NCBI RefSeq assembly: GCF_024362765.1
Contig: NZ_CP093302.1
Location: 3,347,564-3,411,563 of the forward strand
Source: Alkalihalobacillus sp. LMS6
GTDB lineage: Bacteria > Bacillota > Bacilli > Bacillales > Bacillaceae_D
Direction: 5' to 3'
Length of the DNA stretch: 64,000 bases
Of this stretch, positions 8,434-16,848 are shown piece after piece. The notes beneath the pieces were generated by a model that was given only the letters and a program-made list of their open reading frames with translations, was not told the origin of the DNA and searched no databases. The position numbers and the translations under genes were made by a program. Within the stretch, counting starts at the first letter, position 1; each line of letters opens with the position of its first letter.

Positions 8434-8724
8434 TTATGTATGCATTAACCCAACAAAAAAGAAGAACCCAATTACGCCGCAGTTTATGAGGGTAATTACT
8501 AGCGCAATGAGCGCAATTCTTGATGGTTCGTTCTTAGAAATTAACACGAGCAGAATTCCGATAACGGTTACAACTGTTCCAATAAAAATAAAGAGCATCA
8601 TCGGAAAGCTTGCTGCTTCACTTGTTGCAGAGGCAATCGGGTCTAAGAGAATCATTGTTAGTGTGACGAGGACACTGAGCCCCACTAGTCCGTACGACCG
8701 CCATGTATAGGTGCGCGCTTCCAT
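8434..8724 (-). CDS. Small membrane protein, unknown function
   Basis: A 96-residue protein with three predicted membrane segments (YGLVGLSVLVTLTMILLD, SFPMMLFIFIGTVVTVIGILLVLI, IALIALVITLINCGVIGFFFFVG). It has a strong AAAGGAG site before the ATG and lies just upstream of the transglutaminase-like gene on the same strand, probably in one transcript. No motif suggests a function. Confidence 0.7.
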   Translation of the reverse strand: MEARTYTWRSYGLVGLSVLVTLTMILLDPIASATSEAASFPMMLFIFIGTVVTVIGILLVLISKNEPSRIALIALVITLINCGVIGFFFFVGLMHT

Positions 8725-8770
8725 ATCGATCCATCTCCTTTCTTAATTTAGTCATTAGTTAAAATATAGC

Positions 8771-8806
8771 ATAAAAAAAAGCGTGCCACATTAAGTAGCA
8801 CCCTTT
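8771..8806 (-). terminator. Intrinsic terminator after the PAP2-like gene
   Basis: On the minus strand, GGGTGCTAC pairs imperfectly with GGCACGC (GTGC/GCAC core) and runs into eight T. It lies right after the stop at 8810. Confidence 0.6.
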
Positions 8807-8809
8807 TTC

Positions 8810-9388
8810 TTATTGAAACACTAAAATGATGCCGATCACTGCTATGAATGAGATCGCGCTACCCCAAATTAACTCTGCAAGCGTGTGTCGCTTCATTTTT
8901 AACGATGCCCAGTAGACAAGGGCAATGAGTAGCAAACCGATGAAAGCAATAGGACCAAGAAAATAGATTAAGAAACTGATTGGTCCGACGACCCCACATG
9001 CATGACCACTTGCACGAATGCGAAGCACTTTATTAAAAACGACAATGCCTATACCAGAGATGAAATAAATCCAATAAATCATGGTGATTCCTTCTGGGGC
9101 GTTTGTCACATAAGCAAATAGGATACCAAAAACATACCCTAAGACCCCCATAAGAATGGCGAAATTACGCTGTCCTTCCCTTCCTTTATCCCGAAAACCT
9201 GGCACAATAGGCTGAAGAGGATAAGCCACTACTGGTAGCACAACTAGAAAAAGAAGGGCAAAGCTAAATTGAAACCATCCTCCATACACCGCTGGCTCAA
9301 AGATAAACAGAAGCAACAGAGAAACGAACGCCATTAAAGGCGCGATCGTTGCCACACGAATGATTTTTGCAACCATTAAAGAATTCAT
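8810..9388 (-). CDS. PAP2-superfamily-like membrane phosphatase
   Basis: A 192-residue protein with five or six membrane segments. Three spaced motifs fit membrane PAP2 phosphatases: DKGREGQRNF after TM2 (motif 1-like Lys/Arg), RASGHACG (the SGH motif 2), and KMKRHTLAELIWG (motif 3-like R-H-x3-E/D-x2-G). Such enzymes remove phosphate from lipid phosphates at the outer membrane face. Motif 1 departs from KxxxxxxRP, so the assignment rests mainly on SGH and RHT. Its own terminator follows. Confidence 0.68.
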   Translation of the reverse strand: MNSLMVAKIIRVATIAPLMAFVSLLLLFIFEPAVYGGWFQFSFALLFLVVLPVVAYPLQPIVPGFRDKGREGQRNFAILMGVLGYVFGILFAYVTNAPEGITMIYWIYFISGIGIVVFNKVLRIRASGHACGVVGPISFLIYFLGPIAFIGLLLIALVYWASLKMKRHTLAELIWGSAISFIAVIGIILVFQ

Positions 9389-9447
9389 ACGATCACCTAC
9401 TTTATTACGAGTCTCATTAAGTATATTTTATGTCTACAATAGACACA

Positions 9448-9473
9448 ACAAAAAGCACCTCTGGAATCGAGAT
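9448..9473 (-). terminator. Intrinsic terminator after the Nudix gene
   Basis: On the minus strand, GCATCTCG and GAGGTGC form a short stem with one mismatch, followed by TTTTTG. It sits directly after the Nudix stop at 9477. Confidence 0.5.
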
Positions 9474-9476
9474 GCG

Positions 9477-10250
9477 TTACGCCTCTTCTTCAGGATCGAA
9501 GCGACTTAAAAGCTCATATGGCTTCACAAAATAGGTTTCATAGGGTAGATACTTTCCTTTCATCGCATCAAATACTCTTGTCCTAAAGGCTTCACGTGTA
9601 ATAAGTGCATGAATTTTCTCTTCATTTAATGCCGTAAAAAATACTTCTGCCGTTTCTCCTGGCGCTGGTCTCGGAACACCAGACTTTAATTTTCCTCGAA
9701 ACACAACACAGGTCACACCAAGCGTTCTGTTCTGATAGATTCCTGTTATTCCGCCTAACGTAATCTCGACTCCTGTTTCCTCTTTCACTTCACGATGTAT
9801 CGCTTCTTCAAGGGTTTCTCCCTCTTCAACTTGACCACCAGGCATTTCATACGTGTCGTAGCGATGATGATTTCGAACAAGCAACACGTCTCCATCCTGA
9901 TTTGTAATATACCCACTCACAGAAAGAATGTGTTTAGGCGGATCATTTTTGACTGTACTTGTTAAAAAAGTTTCTTCCTTTTCTAAGTATAACGGCTCAA
10001 GCTCACGTCGTTTTTGTTGAGCCTCTTTGTGCAGCGCACTCGTACGTATTTGTTCTTCTATTTGTTGATAGACTTCCTTACTCGGGTACGCCCAAATCGC
10101 TGTAATTTCAGTTTGAGTTTCATTAACCCATCGGCCAATAAGTTTTGCCCCATGACGTATTTGGTTCGGGTATAAATAAGTATGAAAGAAAGCAGTAAAT
10201 GCTTCTACTTTTTCAGGGTCCATTTTATACGTTTTTCGTCTATAAATCAC
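9477..10250 (-). CDS. NIPSNAP-like plus Nudix hydrolase two-domain protein
   Basis: A 257-residue protein. The N-terminal 100 residues resemble a NIPSNAP/ABM dimeric alpha-beta barrel (YRRKTYKMDPEKVEAFTAFF, AIWAYPSKEVYQQIEEQIR). The remainder is a Nudix domain with a complete box, GGQVEEGETLEEAIHREVKE then ETGVEI, which supplies the Mg-binding Glu residues. Nudix enzymes hydrolyse nucleoside diphosphate derivatives. The start is a GTG behind a purine-rich GGGGGAGA site. It diverges from the BmrCD leader. A shorter Nudix paralogue lies at 27634-28047. The substrate is unknown. Confidence 0.85.
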   Translation of the reverse strand: MIYRRKTYKMDPEKVEAFTAFFHTYLYPNQIRHGAKLIGRWVNETQTEITAIWAYPSKEVYQQIEEQIRTSALHKEAQQKRRELEPLYLEKEETFLTSTVKNDPPKHILSVSGYITNQDGDVLLVRNHHRYDTYEMPGGQVEEGETLEEAIHREVKEETGVEITLGGITGIYQNRTLGVTCVVFRGKLKSGVPRPAPGETAEVFFTALNEEKIHALITREAFRTRVFDAMKGKYLPYETYFVKPYELLSRFDPEEEA

Positions 10251-10298
10251 ACCATCTCCCCCTCTCCTGTTACATTATCATATGTTTTTAAAATTTTC

Positions 10299-10328
10299 TT
10301 GCATATCTAATAACTTTTCGAGTAAGAT
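10299..10328 (+). promoter_or_regulatory. Promoter of the bmrC-bmrD leader
   Basis: TTGCAT and TAAGAT are separated by 18 bases, a sigma-A-type pair about 37 bases upstream of the first leader ORF. Transcription would begin near 10335. Confidence 0.5.
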
Positions 10329-10364
10329 AAGACCATTACACTGTTCAAAAAGGAGATGAGTTCG

Positions 10365-10442
10365 ATGCGTTTGTTACATCTAGTCTGGAAAAACCATAAC
10401 TTCATAGCCTTCGAGTCTCGTCGAATGAGATTGCACGATTAA
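10365..10442 (+). CDS. Leader peptide 1 of the BmrCD operon (BmrB-like attenuator ORF)
   Basis: A 25-codon ORF (starts MRLLHLVWKNHN, ends RMRLHD) has a full AGGAGATGAG ribosome site nine bases before the ATG. It lies between the promoter and an intrinsic terminator ahead of bmrC. In B. subtilis, the leader ORF bmrB makes bmrCD expression depend on ribosome stalling by antibiotics. This ORF holds the same position but is shorter than the 54-codon bmrB as I recall it. CGAGTC at 10412-10417 inside the ORF can pair with GACTCG at 10461-10466, which gives an obvious stalling-sensitive switch. Function is inferred from position. Confidence 0.65.
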   Translation: MRLLHLVWKNHNFIAFESRRMRLHD

Positions 10443-10458
10443 TCATGCTCCTTTTTCT

Positions 10459-10478
10459 CGGACTCGCCATGAGTGCCG
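10459..10478 (+). promoter_or_regulatory. Leader hairpin between uORF1 and the attenuator
   Basis: CGGACTC and GAGTGCCG form a stem with one bulged G. Its 5' arm overlaps GACTCG (10461-10466), which can instead pair with CGAGTC inside the leader ORF. The two structures exclude each other, as expected of an attenuation switch. Confidence 0.45.
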
Positions 10479-10496
10479 ATTGCATAAGTTATTAAC

Positions 10497-10523
10497 ACGT
10501 GCGGCGTAACCGTACGTTTTTTT
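10497..10523 (+). terminator. Intrinsic terminator (attenuator) in the bmrC leader
   Basis: ACGTGCGG-CGTAA-CCGTACGT forms an 8-bp stem with one G-U and runs into seven T. It is a strong rho-independent terminator placed after uORF1 and before uORF2 and bmrC, so it must be bypassed for bmrCD to be expressed. Confidence 0.85.
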
Positions 10524-10557
10524 ATGCCAAAAAGTTTCTAATAAGGAGGAGATTTCT

Positions 10558-10593
10558 ATGGTACTGGTATGTGATCCTGGAGAGCTGGCATGA
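10558..10593 (+). CDS. Possible leader peptide 2 (11 codons)
   Basis: ATG at 10558 follows a perfect AAGGAGGAG site and encodes MVLVCDPGELA, then TGA. It lies after the attenuator and 45 bases before bmrC. GATCCT (10573-10578) inside it pairs with AGGATC (10599-10604) just downstream, so ribosomes on this ORF could change folding around the weak bmrC start. Translation is inferred from the ribosome site only. Confidence 0.45.
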   Translation: MVLVCDPGELA

Positions 10594-10638
10594 TGACTAG
10601 GATCTGGTCGGACTACCTGTAGAAAGAAGTGAACCCCT

Positions 10639-12381
10639 ATGTTTCGAGTATTAAGCCAATTGAGCTGGTTTTTTAAACAACAGAAAAAGCGGTATATTAT
10701 CGCAATTTCCTTACTTTTACTCGTGAGCATTTTTGAGTTAACGCCTGCTTTTTTGATTGGTAGAGCTATAGATACCTTTCAACGTGGGGCAATGTCGACA
10801 AGCTACGCCATTTCTATGATAGTTTTGATGATCGCCGTCGTTGCGATTAGCTATCTATTAAGCTACATTTGGATGCGGCAATTGTTTGGTGGTGCTCTTT
10901 TATTAGAGAAACAACTACGGTCTCGATTTATGAAGCATTTATTTCAAATGGACCCGCCTTTTTATGAACAACGTAAAACCGGTGATTTGTTAGCCCGCGG
11001 GACGAATGATATGAAGGCAATTTCCATGACGGCTGGGTTTGGTATTTTAACGTTCATTGATGCGATTGTGTTTTTAATTATCATACTCGTTGCCATGATG
11101 ATCCTCATTGATTGGCGTCTGACGCTCGCAGCCGTAGCCCCGCTTCCGATTATCGCGATTAGCGTCACCATTCTTGGAAAAATGATTCATTCGAGATTTT
11201 CCAAAGCGCAAGCAGCATTTGGGGACTTGAATGATCGTGTGCTCGAATCCGTTGCTGGTATGCGTGTGATACGAGCATTTCGCAGCGAACGCCGGGATGA
11301 AGCAGCGTTTGAGAATAAAAGCCGCGACGTTTACAACCGTTATATTCAAGTCGCTCGAATTGAATCATTCTTTGATCCCATTGTGACAGTCGTCGTCGGA
11401 TTAAGCTATGTGATCGGTCTCGGGTATGGCGCTTATCTCGTTTTCAACCAGCAAGTAACCCTCGGACAAATTGTCACGTTTAATCTTTATCTCGGCATGT
11501 TAATCTGGCCAATGTTTGCGATTGGTCAGCTCGTTAATATTATGCAGAGAGGTAGCGCTTCATACGAGCGAGTAAATGAGACCCTTTCTGTTCAAAAAAG
11601 TGTCCAAAATCCATCAAGCAGCAAGAGTCCAACATTTCCTATACAATTTCGTAACTATATGTTCTCCTATCCAGGAACAACGACAAACCAGTTGAAAAAC
11701 ATAGACGTAACAATTAACAAAGGCACAACTCTCGGCATCGTTGGAAAAACAGGGAGTGGAAAAACGACGTTCATTAAGCAGCTTATCAACTATTACCCAT
11801 GCGGCGATGGTCAACTTTCTTACGGGGACTATTTAGCTAAAGATTTGAGTCAGCAAGAGCTGCGCACGATAATTGGGTACGTTCCACAAGATCATACTCT
11901 CTTATCAAAGTCTGTGAAAGAGAACATTACACTAGCAGCAAAAGATGCAAGTGAGCAAGAGGTGCAACAAGCGATTCATCTTGCAGCATTTGATCAAGAT
12001 CTCGCTTTCTTACCTGACGGGCTTCAGACACGTGTAGGCGAAAACGGCGTTTCGTTATCTGGTGGTCAAAAACAACGAATTTCGATAGCTCGCGCCCTCA
12101 TTACTCATCCCGAACTTCTCATATTGGATGACTCTTTATCAGCCGTTGATGCAAAAACTGAAGCGCGGATCGTCGCTGCTATTCAGCAGGAACGAGCCCA
12201 ACAAACAACAATTATTACGAGCCACCGCATGTCTGCAGTTGAGCACGCCGATGAAATTATCGTCATGAACAATGGTGAAATCTCCGAGCGCGGTACCCAC
12301 CAAGCGCTTTTACAGCAAAAGGGATGGTATGCCGAACAAGTTCGTACCCAGACGAGTCCTAACAATGAGGTGACGTTATGA
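10639..12381 (+). CDS. bmrC: Multidrug ABC exporter subunit BmrC (half-transporter with degenerate site)
   Basis: A 580-residue half-transporter with six membrane segments in residues 1-310 and a nucleotide-binding domain from about 330. Walker A is GKTGSGKTT, the Q-loop GYVPQD, the signature LSGGQKQRISIARAL, Walker B LLILDDSLSAVD and the H-loop TSHRMS. Walker B ends in Asp instead of catalytic Glu, the mark of the degenerate partner in heterodimeric exporters such as B. subtilis BmrC. The stop overlaps the next gene by four bases (ATGA). The start has only a weak AGAAAGAAG site, consistent with control by the leader. It pumps drugs out together with BmrD. Confidence 0.9.
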   Translation: MFRVLSQLSWFFKQQKKRYIIAISLLLLVSIFELTPAFLIGRAIDTFQRGAMSTSYAISMIVLMIAVVAISYLLSYIWMRQLFGGALLLEKQLRSRFMKHLFQMDPPFYEQRKTGDLLARGTNDMKAISMTAGFGILTFIDAIVFLIIILVAMMILIDWRLTLAAVAPLPIIAISVTILGKMIHSRFSKAQAAFGDLNDRVLESVAGMRVIRAFRSERRDEAAFENKSRDVYNRYIQVARIESFFDPIVTVVVGLSYVIGLGYGAYLVFNQQVTLGQIVTFNLYLGMLIWPMFAIGQLVNIMQRGSASYERVNETLSVQKSVQNPSSSKSPTFPIQFRNYMFSYPGTTTNQLKNIDVTINKGTTLGIVGKTGSGKTTFIKQLINYYPCGDGQLSYGDYLAKDLSQQELRTIIGYVPQDHTLLSKSVKENITLAAKDASEQEVQQAIHLAAFDQDLAFLPDGLQTRVGENGVSLSGGQKQRISIARALITHPELLILDDSLSAVDAKTEARIVAAIQQERAQQTTIITSHRMSAVEHADEIIVMNNGEISERGTHQALLQQKGWYAEQVRTQTSPNNEVTL

Positions 12382-14366
12382 GCACGGAAAAACGACTCGC
12401 TCGTTATGCCCTTACGAGTAAAGGCACCATTTTATTTGCACTCATCATGCTTTCGATCGCTGTTTCCGCTGAGTTAACAGGACCTTTCATTGCAAAAACG
12501 ATTATCGATCGCCATATTTCCGGCATTGAACAACCCTGGTATGAGAGTGAAACAAATGAGCATTCTGTCCAATTTGATGGAAACGCCTACACCCGAGAGG
12601 CTTACTTACCAGAACATGCATGGCGCGGTGACGAGGTGCAAATTTTACAAATTGGCACAGGATTTTATTTCACAAGAGAACCTTTACCTACTGAAGGCGA
12701 GCGAACCTTTGAAAACGGTGTCTTATCGATTCAACAAGAAGACGTAACGTATACTTCTGCCGCAGATACGCTAACCACACAAGAAGTACTTTCGTTTTAT
12801 GAACCGGAAATTGGCTTTATTGTTCGCTGGTTGCTGCTTTATTTAAGCATTGTCATCATTGCTGCATTCTTCCACTACGGGAAGAACTTCTACTTACAAA
12901 AAGCTGCCCATAAGATTATTCAGCGCATGCGGGTTGATGTGTTTAATCATTTATCTAAGGTACCAGTCCGCTATTTTGATCATCAACCTGCCGGAAAAAT
13001 TGTCGCCCGCATCACAAACGACACTGAAGCCGTTCGGGAACTTTACATGACCGTACTAGCGACGTTTTTTTCAAGTTTCGTTTATATCATTGGGATTTAT
13101 TTTGCGCTCTTTCTCTTAGATGTTCGACTGGCGTTCATGACGCTCGCTGTCCTTCCACTCTTGTTTATTTGGTTTAAACTCTATCGCAAATTTGCAGCTC
13201 GTTTAAACCGAACCATTCGAGCAAAAAATGCCGACATTAACGCTTCTCTTAATGAAAATGTCCAAGGCATGTCGATGATTCAAGCTTTTAATCAAGAGGA
13301 ACAGCAAATGGATTCATTTGATCAGCTAAATAATGAACATTATCGCGCTCAAGCGAACCTACTTAACGTCAATTCTTTAACCGGACATAACTTAACATTT
13401 GTGTTAAAAAACATCGTCTTTGTTGCGCTTATTTGGTGGATAAGCGGTGGAACCGCAGGCCTTGTCACTTTAGGTGTGCTATACGCATTCGTTGACTATG
13501 TAAATCGTTTATTTGAACCAGTTAATCAAGTCATGAATCAACTTGCCAATCTAGAACAAGCAAGAGCAGCGGGTTCTCGTGTGTTTGAACTTTTAGATGA
13601 AGACGGTGCTGACGTTGATGACACAAGCATCCCTCGTCCAACTGGCGAGGTCGCGTTTCATACTGTTTCCTTTTCCTATGTGGAAGGAGAGCCTGTTTTA
13701 CAGAACATTTCCTTTCAAGCCAAACCAGGTGAAACCATTGCTTTAGTTGGACACACTGGATCAGGAAAAAGCTCCATTATGAATCTGTTGTTTCGCTTTT
13801 ATGATCCAACAAATGGCCGTATTACAATTGATGGTGTGAATACAAAAAACTATAGCCCGCAAGCATTGCGCGCTCATATGGGGATTGTGTTGCAAGAGCC
13901 GCACTTGTTCTCAGGGACGATCGCGTCTAATATCGCGTATGGCAAACCTGACGCCTCAAAACAAGAAATTGAAGAAGCGATTCGCCTCGTTGGTGGCAGC
14001 CATCTATTCAAAAATGGACTAGATGAAATCGTCACAGAAAAAGGAAGTACCCTTTCCAGCGGACAACGCCAACTGATTTCATTTGCCCGCGCTCTACTTG
14101 CCAATCCAGCCATTCTCGTTCTTGATGAAGCAACATCGAGCGTTGATACAGAAACAGAACGAATCATTCAAACTGGGTTGCAAACGCTCAAACAAAACCG
14201 GACCACATTTATGATCGCTCACCGGCTTTCAACGATTCAAGACGCGAGCCATATTATCGTTCTTGATAAGGGAATCATCCTAGAGCAAGGAACTCACAAC
14301 GACCTGTTGAGAAAAAACGGACACTATGCACATCTGTATAAACTCCAGCAAGGCCAAGTGAGCTAA
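12378..14366 (+). CDS. bmrD: Multidrug ABC exporter subunit BmrD (catalytically complete half)
   Basis: A 662-residue half-transporter, coupled by an ATGA overlap to bmrC. It has an unusual insertion of about 100 mostly polar residues between TM1 and TM2 (roughly residues 35-135), expected outside the cell, as in BmrD proteins. The nucleotide-binding domain has Walker A GHTGSGKSS, Q-loop IVLQEP, signature LSSGQRQLISFARAL, Walker B ILVLDEATSSVD with catalytic Glu, and H-loop IAHRLS. It provides the ATP-hydrolysing site of the heterodimer. A stem-loop terminator follows at once. Confidence 0.92.
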   Translation: MSTEKRLARYALTSKGTILFALIMLSIAVSAELTGPFIAKTIIDRHISGIEQPWYESETNEHSVQFDGNAYTREAYLPEHAWRGDEVQILQIGTGFYFTREPLPTEGERTFENGVLSIQQEDVTYTSAADTLTTQEVLSFYEPEIGFIVRWLLLYLSIVIIAAFFHYGKNFYLQKAAHKIIQRMRVDVFNHLSKVPVRYFDHQPAGKIVARITNDTEAVRELYMTVLATFFSSFVYIIGIYFALFLLDVRLAFMTLAVLPLLFIWFKLYRKFAARLNRTIRAKNADINASLNENVQGMSMIQAFNQEEQQMDSFDQLNNEHYRAQANLLNVNSLTGHNLTFVLKNIVFVALIWWISGGTAGLVTLGVLYAFVDYVNRLFEPVNQVMNQLANLEQARAAGSRVFELLDEDGADVDDTSIPRPTGEVAFHTVSFSYVEGEPVLQNISFQAKPGETIALVGHTGSGKSSIMNLLFRFYDPTNGRITIDGVNTKNYSPQALRAHMGIVLQEPHLFSGTIASNIAYGKPDASKQEIEEAIRLVGGSHLFKNGLDEIVTEKGSTLSSGQRQLISFARALLANPAILVLDEATSSVDTETERIIQTGLQTLKQNRTTFMIAHRLSTIQDASHIIVLDKGIILEQGTHNDLLRKNGHYAHLYKLQQGQVS

Positions 14367-14371
14367 ACGTC

Positions 14372-14400
14372 CCCTCTGGCAAAAGTCAGAGGGATTTTTA
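14372..14400 (+). terminator. Intrinsic terminator after bmrCD
   Basis: CCCTCTG and CAGAGGG pair perfectly around an 8-base loop and are followed by ATTTTTA. It ends the bmrCD transcript; the next gene starts 14 bases later with its ribosome site in the tail. Confidence 0.8.
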
Positions 14401-14413
14401 AAGGAGTCGAAAT

Positions 14414-15259
14414 ATGAACATCGCAGATTACGTACACGCCTTACAACAGCTAAGCATTCTCCCTAATGAGGAAATGACTATTCAAAAACTAAGTGGGGGA
14501 ACAGTTAGTGAAGTCTACCAATTAGACATTGACGCAAAAGAAACATTCGTTTTAAAAAAACATTTCCCTGACCAAATAAAAGCGGAAGCACGTTTTTTTC
14601 AAATGTATGAAGGATTAGACATCCTCCCTACGCCTATTTATGTCGAGCCTTCATTTGACTTTGCGATCTATCCTTATCTAAAAGGAAGTTGTAACAACAG
14701 AACGATCAGCAAGGCACGTTTCCTCACTACTCTTGTGGAAGAGCTTTTTTCTAGATACAAAGCTGTAGAGAGCGGTTGGGGCTGGGCAGGAGCACCTGTC
14801 GAATCTTGGTCCCAGTTTCTACAACAGGAAGTGGCGGAAACCAAACCAATCCTCGCGCCTTTTTTAGCAAAAGACGACCATCTGCTCGTGACGGAAGCCA
14901 TTCAAAGAGTAACGGAACGAATGCCGTTAACGAAACCATTTTTGCTACATGGAGATTGCGGGATCCATAACGTCATGACTAGAGAGGACGATCTAACAGG
15001 TGTTATTGACCCAGATCCTGTTTACGGTCCACCTTTATTCGATCTGCTTTACGCATTTTGCTCGTATCCACTTGATCTATCACGATCGACCATTCTCCAT
15101 GCTGCACGTACATTAGACGGGTCGGCAGTCGATGACTATTTAGATCCTTTTGTTCTCATATGTCTCTATCTACGAATGGCCACGTCTATGCGTCATCACC
15201 CTGAAGATTTTTCGGCTTATCAAACGAGCTGGCTTCAATGGAAAGCGTATGGAAGGTGA
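14414..15259 (+). CDS. Phosphotransferase, aminoglycoside phosphotransferase/choline kinase-like fold
   Basis: A 281-residue protein of the APH/kinase-like fold. The N-lobe has GGTVSEVYQLD (glycine loop) and FVLKKHF (ATP-binding Lys). The C-lobe has the catalytic loop LLHGDCGIHNVM (HGDxxxxN) and the metal-binding IDPDPVYGPPLFDLLYAF (IDxD). The acceptor could be a sugar, amino alcohol or antibiotic. It lies 60 bases upstream of the UDP-sugar pyrophosphorylase gene on the same strand and may be cotranscribed, which slightly favours a sugar-type substrate. It has an AAAGGAG ribosome site. Confidence 0.82.
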   Translation: MNIADYVHALQQLSILPNEEMTIQKLSGGTVSEVYQLDIDAKETFVLKKHFPDQIKAEARFFQMYEGLDILPTPIYVEPSFDFAIYPYLKGSCNNRTISKARFLTTLVEELFSRYKAVESGWGWAGAPVESWSQFLQQEVAETKPILAPFLAKDDHLLVTEAIQRVTERMPLTKPFLLHGDCGIHNVMTREDDLTGVIDPDPVYGPPLFDLLYAFCSYPLDLSRSTILHAARTLDGSAVDDYLDPFVLICLYLRMATSMRHHPEDFSAYQTSWLQWKAYGR

Positions 15260-15318
15260 GAGATGCGCATGAATATGCTAGGATAAGAAAGGATGATTTG
15301 ATAAGAGGAGGTCCAACA

Positions 15319-16509
15319 ATGGCGACCTATGAAACCATTAAACAAAAGCTAGAAACCAATAAACAAGAACAATTACTCCATTTTTATGAGCAATTAAATG
15401 AAGAAGAACAACGCGATTTGCTTAACCAAATTGAACAAATTGATTTTGACCAGTTAGAAACAGCGAATCAAAAGGATGAAGAGAATGCGCGCATTACCGC
15501 ATTGCCGAGCCATACGACTGAGATGTTTTCGCCAGAAGAATTAACAAAAATGCGCGAACACGGTTGTTCCTTAATCGCAGACGGAAAGGTCGCAATCGTC
15601 CTGCTTGCAGGCGGCCAAGGAACGCGGTTAGGACACGACGGTCCAAAAGGAACTGTCAATATGGACGGATCCCCTGAAACTTCCTTATTTGCATTGCAAG
15701 CTAAGCGCATTCAAGCGTTACAGCATGAAATGAACACGACCCTGCCTTGGTACATCATGACAAGTCCCATTAATGATGATGCGACAAAAGCTTTTTTTCA
15801 TGACAATCAGTACTTCGGTCTTAACCGTGATCAAGTCACCTTTTTCCAACAGGAAGTTAGCCCCGCTCTTACACCTGATGGCAAGGTCATGCTCGCAGAT
15901 AAAGCGACTGTCTTTCAAGCTCCAAATGGCAACGGCGGCGTCTTTGTATCGATGCAAAAAGCTGGTATTCTAGCAAAGCTCCAGAGCACGAACATCAAAT
16001 GGATCTTTTTCAATAACATTGACAATGCCCTTGTTCAAGTGGCTGATCCCCTCTTTATTGGCTATGCCGATCAACAAGGAGCGGACATTTCAAGTAAATC
16101 TGTGAAAAAAGCAGAGCCAGGTGAAAAAGTGGGCGTTCTGGGTCAACGAAATGGTAAGCCTTCTGTTATTGAATATTCAGAGCTGACTGAAGAGCAACGC
16201 CAGCAGCCTGAACTTCAAGATGCCAATATCGGCATCCACCTTTTTAAAGTAGACTTTCTCGAACAAACAGCGAACCGTGTACTTCCATATCATTTTGCAC
16301 ATAAAAAGATTGCAACGATTGATGAACAAGGAGTTGCGGTGCACCCTGCAGAACCAAACGGCTATAAACTCGAAAAATTTTATTTTGACGTCTTCCCTTA
16401 TGCTTCAAAGATGTCCATTTTTCAAGTAGACCGAGCAAACGAATTCTTACCAGTTAAAAACAAAACGGGCAAGGACAGCTTAGAAGAAGCTAAAGAACGG
16501 TTTAACTAG
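15319..16509 (+). CDS. UDPGP-type UTP:sugar-1-phosphate uridylyltransferase (UDP-GlcNAc pyrophosphorylase-like)
   Basis: A 396-residue enzyme of the UDPGP family, the eukaryote-type UDP-HexNAc pyrophosphorylase group rather than the GalU type. The nucleotide-binding signature LLAGGQGTRLGHDGPKG lies near residues 94-110. Other family marks are PWYIMTSPINDDAT, FFQQ, PNGNGG and FFNNIDNAL. It makes UDP-sugars from UTP and a sugar-1-phosphate. The start at 15319 is fixed by an AGAGGAGGT site; reading from 15238 would add 27 unconserved residues. A terminator follows. Confidence 0.88.
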   Translation: MATYETIKQKLETNKQEQLLHFYEQLNEEEQRDLLNQIEQIDFDQLETANQKDEENARITALPSHTTEMFSPEELTKMREHGCSLIADGKVAIVLLAGGQGTRLGHDGPKGTVNMDGSPETSLFALQAKRIQALQHEMNTTLPWYIMTSPINDDATKAFFHDNQYFGLNRDQVTFFQQEVSPALTPDGKVMLADKATVFQAPNGNGGVFVSMQKAGILAKLQSTNIKWIFFNNIDNALVQVADPLFIGYADQQGADISSKSVKKAEPGEKVGVLGQRNGKPSVIEYSELTEEQRQQPELQDANIGIHLFKVDFLEQTANRVLPYHFAHKKIATIDEQGVAVHPAEPNGYKLEKFYFDVFPYASKMSIFQVDRANEFLPVKNKTGKDSLEEAKERFN

Positions 16510-16515
16510 AAAGAT

Positions 16516-16557
16516 AGCCAAGAGAACGTCTCCTCTTGGCTTCTTCTCTATATTTTT
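16516..16557 (+). terminator. Intrinsic terminator after the UDPGP gene
   Basis: AGCCAAGAG and CTCTTGGCT pair perfectly around an 8-base loop, followed by a T-rich tail. Confidence 0.8.
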
Positions 16558-16805
16558 ATCCATTGTGTGAAGACGTAATAGAGCGTAACAATGAATCCAA
16601 TAATCATAAAAACAATACTCATAATGTAAGGAAACCAGCCGTTAATTTCAGATAAGATTGCGCCAAATTTACTGTGGGTAACAGATTCCCAATTCACAAA
16701 TACAGGTGAATACACAGCAATAGCAAGATGCATCAATCCAAATAGTAAAACCCCTAACCCTAAAAACACATAGCCGAATAGTAAGTGTTCTTTTTTCAAA
16801 TACAC
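16548..16805 (-). CDS. Small membrane protein, unknown function
   Basis: An 85-residue protein with two clear membrane segments (LLFGYVFLGLGVLLFGLMHLAIAVY and WFPYIMSIVFMIIGFIVTLYYVF). It starts with GTG close behind AGAGGCGGA; a TTG two codons later would give better spacing. It stands alone on its strand between convergent genes. No known family is recognised. Confidence 0.65.
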   Translation of the reverse strand: MYLKKEHLLFGYVFLGLGVLLFGLMHLAIAVYSPVFVNWESVTHSKFGAILSEINGWFPYIMSIVFMIIGFIVTLYYVFTQWIKI

Positions 16806-16848
16806 TCCGCCTCTCTTCAGTTTAATTTATAGGAGCCTATCCCTTATG

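Noticed and set aside
10443-10730. A 95-codon minus-strand ORF over the bmrC leader
   Set aside because: It overlaps the attenuator and the start of bmrC and has no plausible ribosome site or protein-like sequence.
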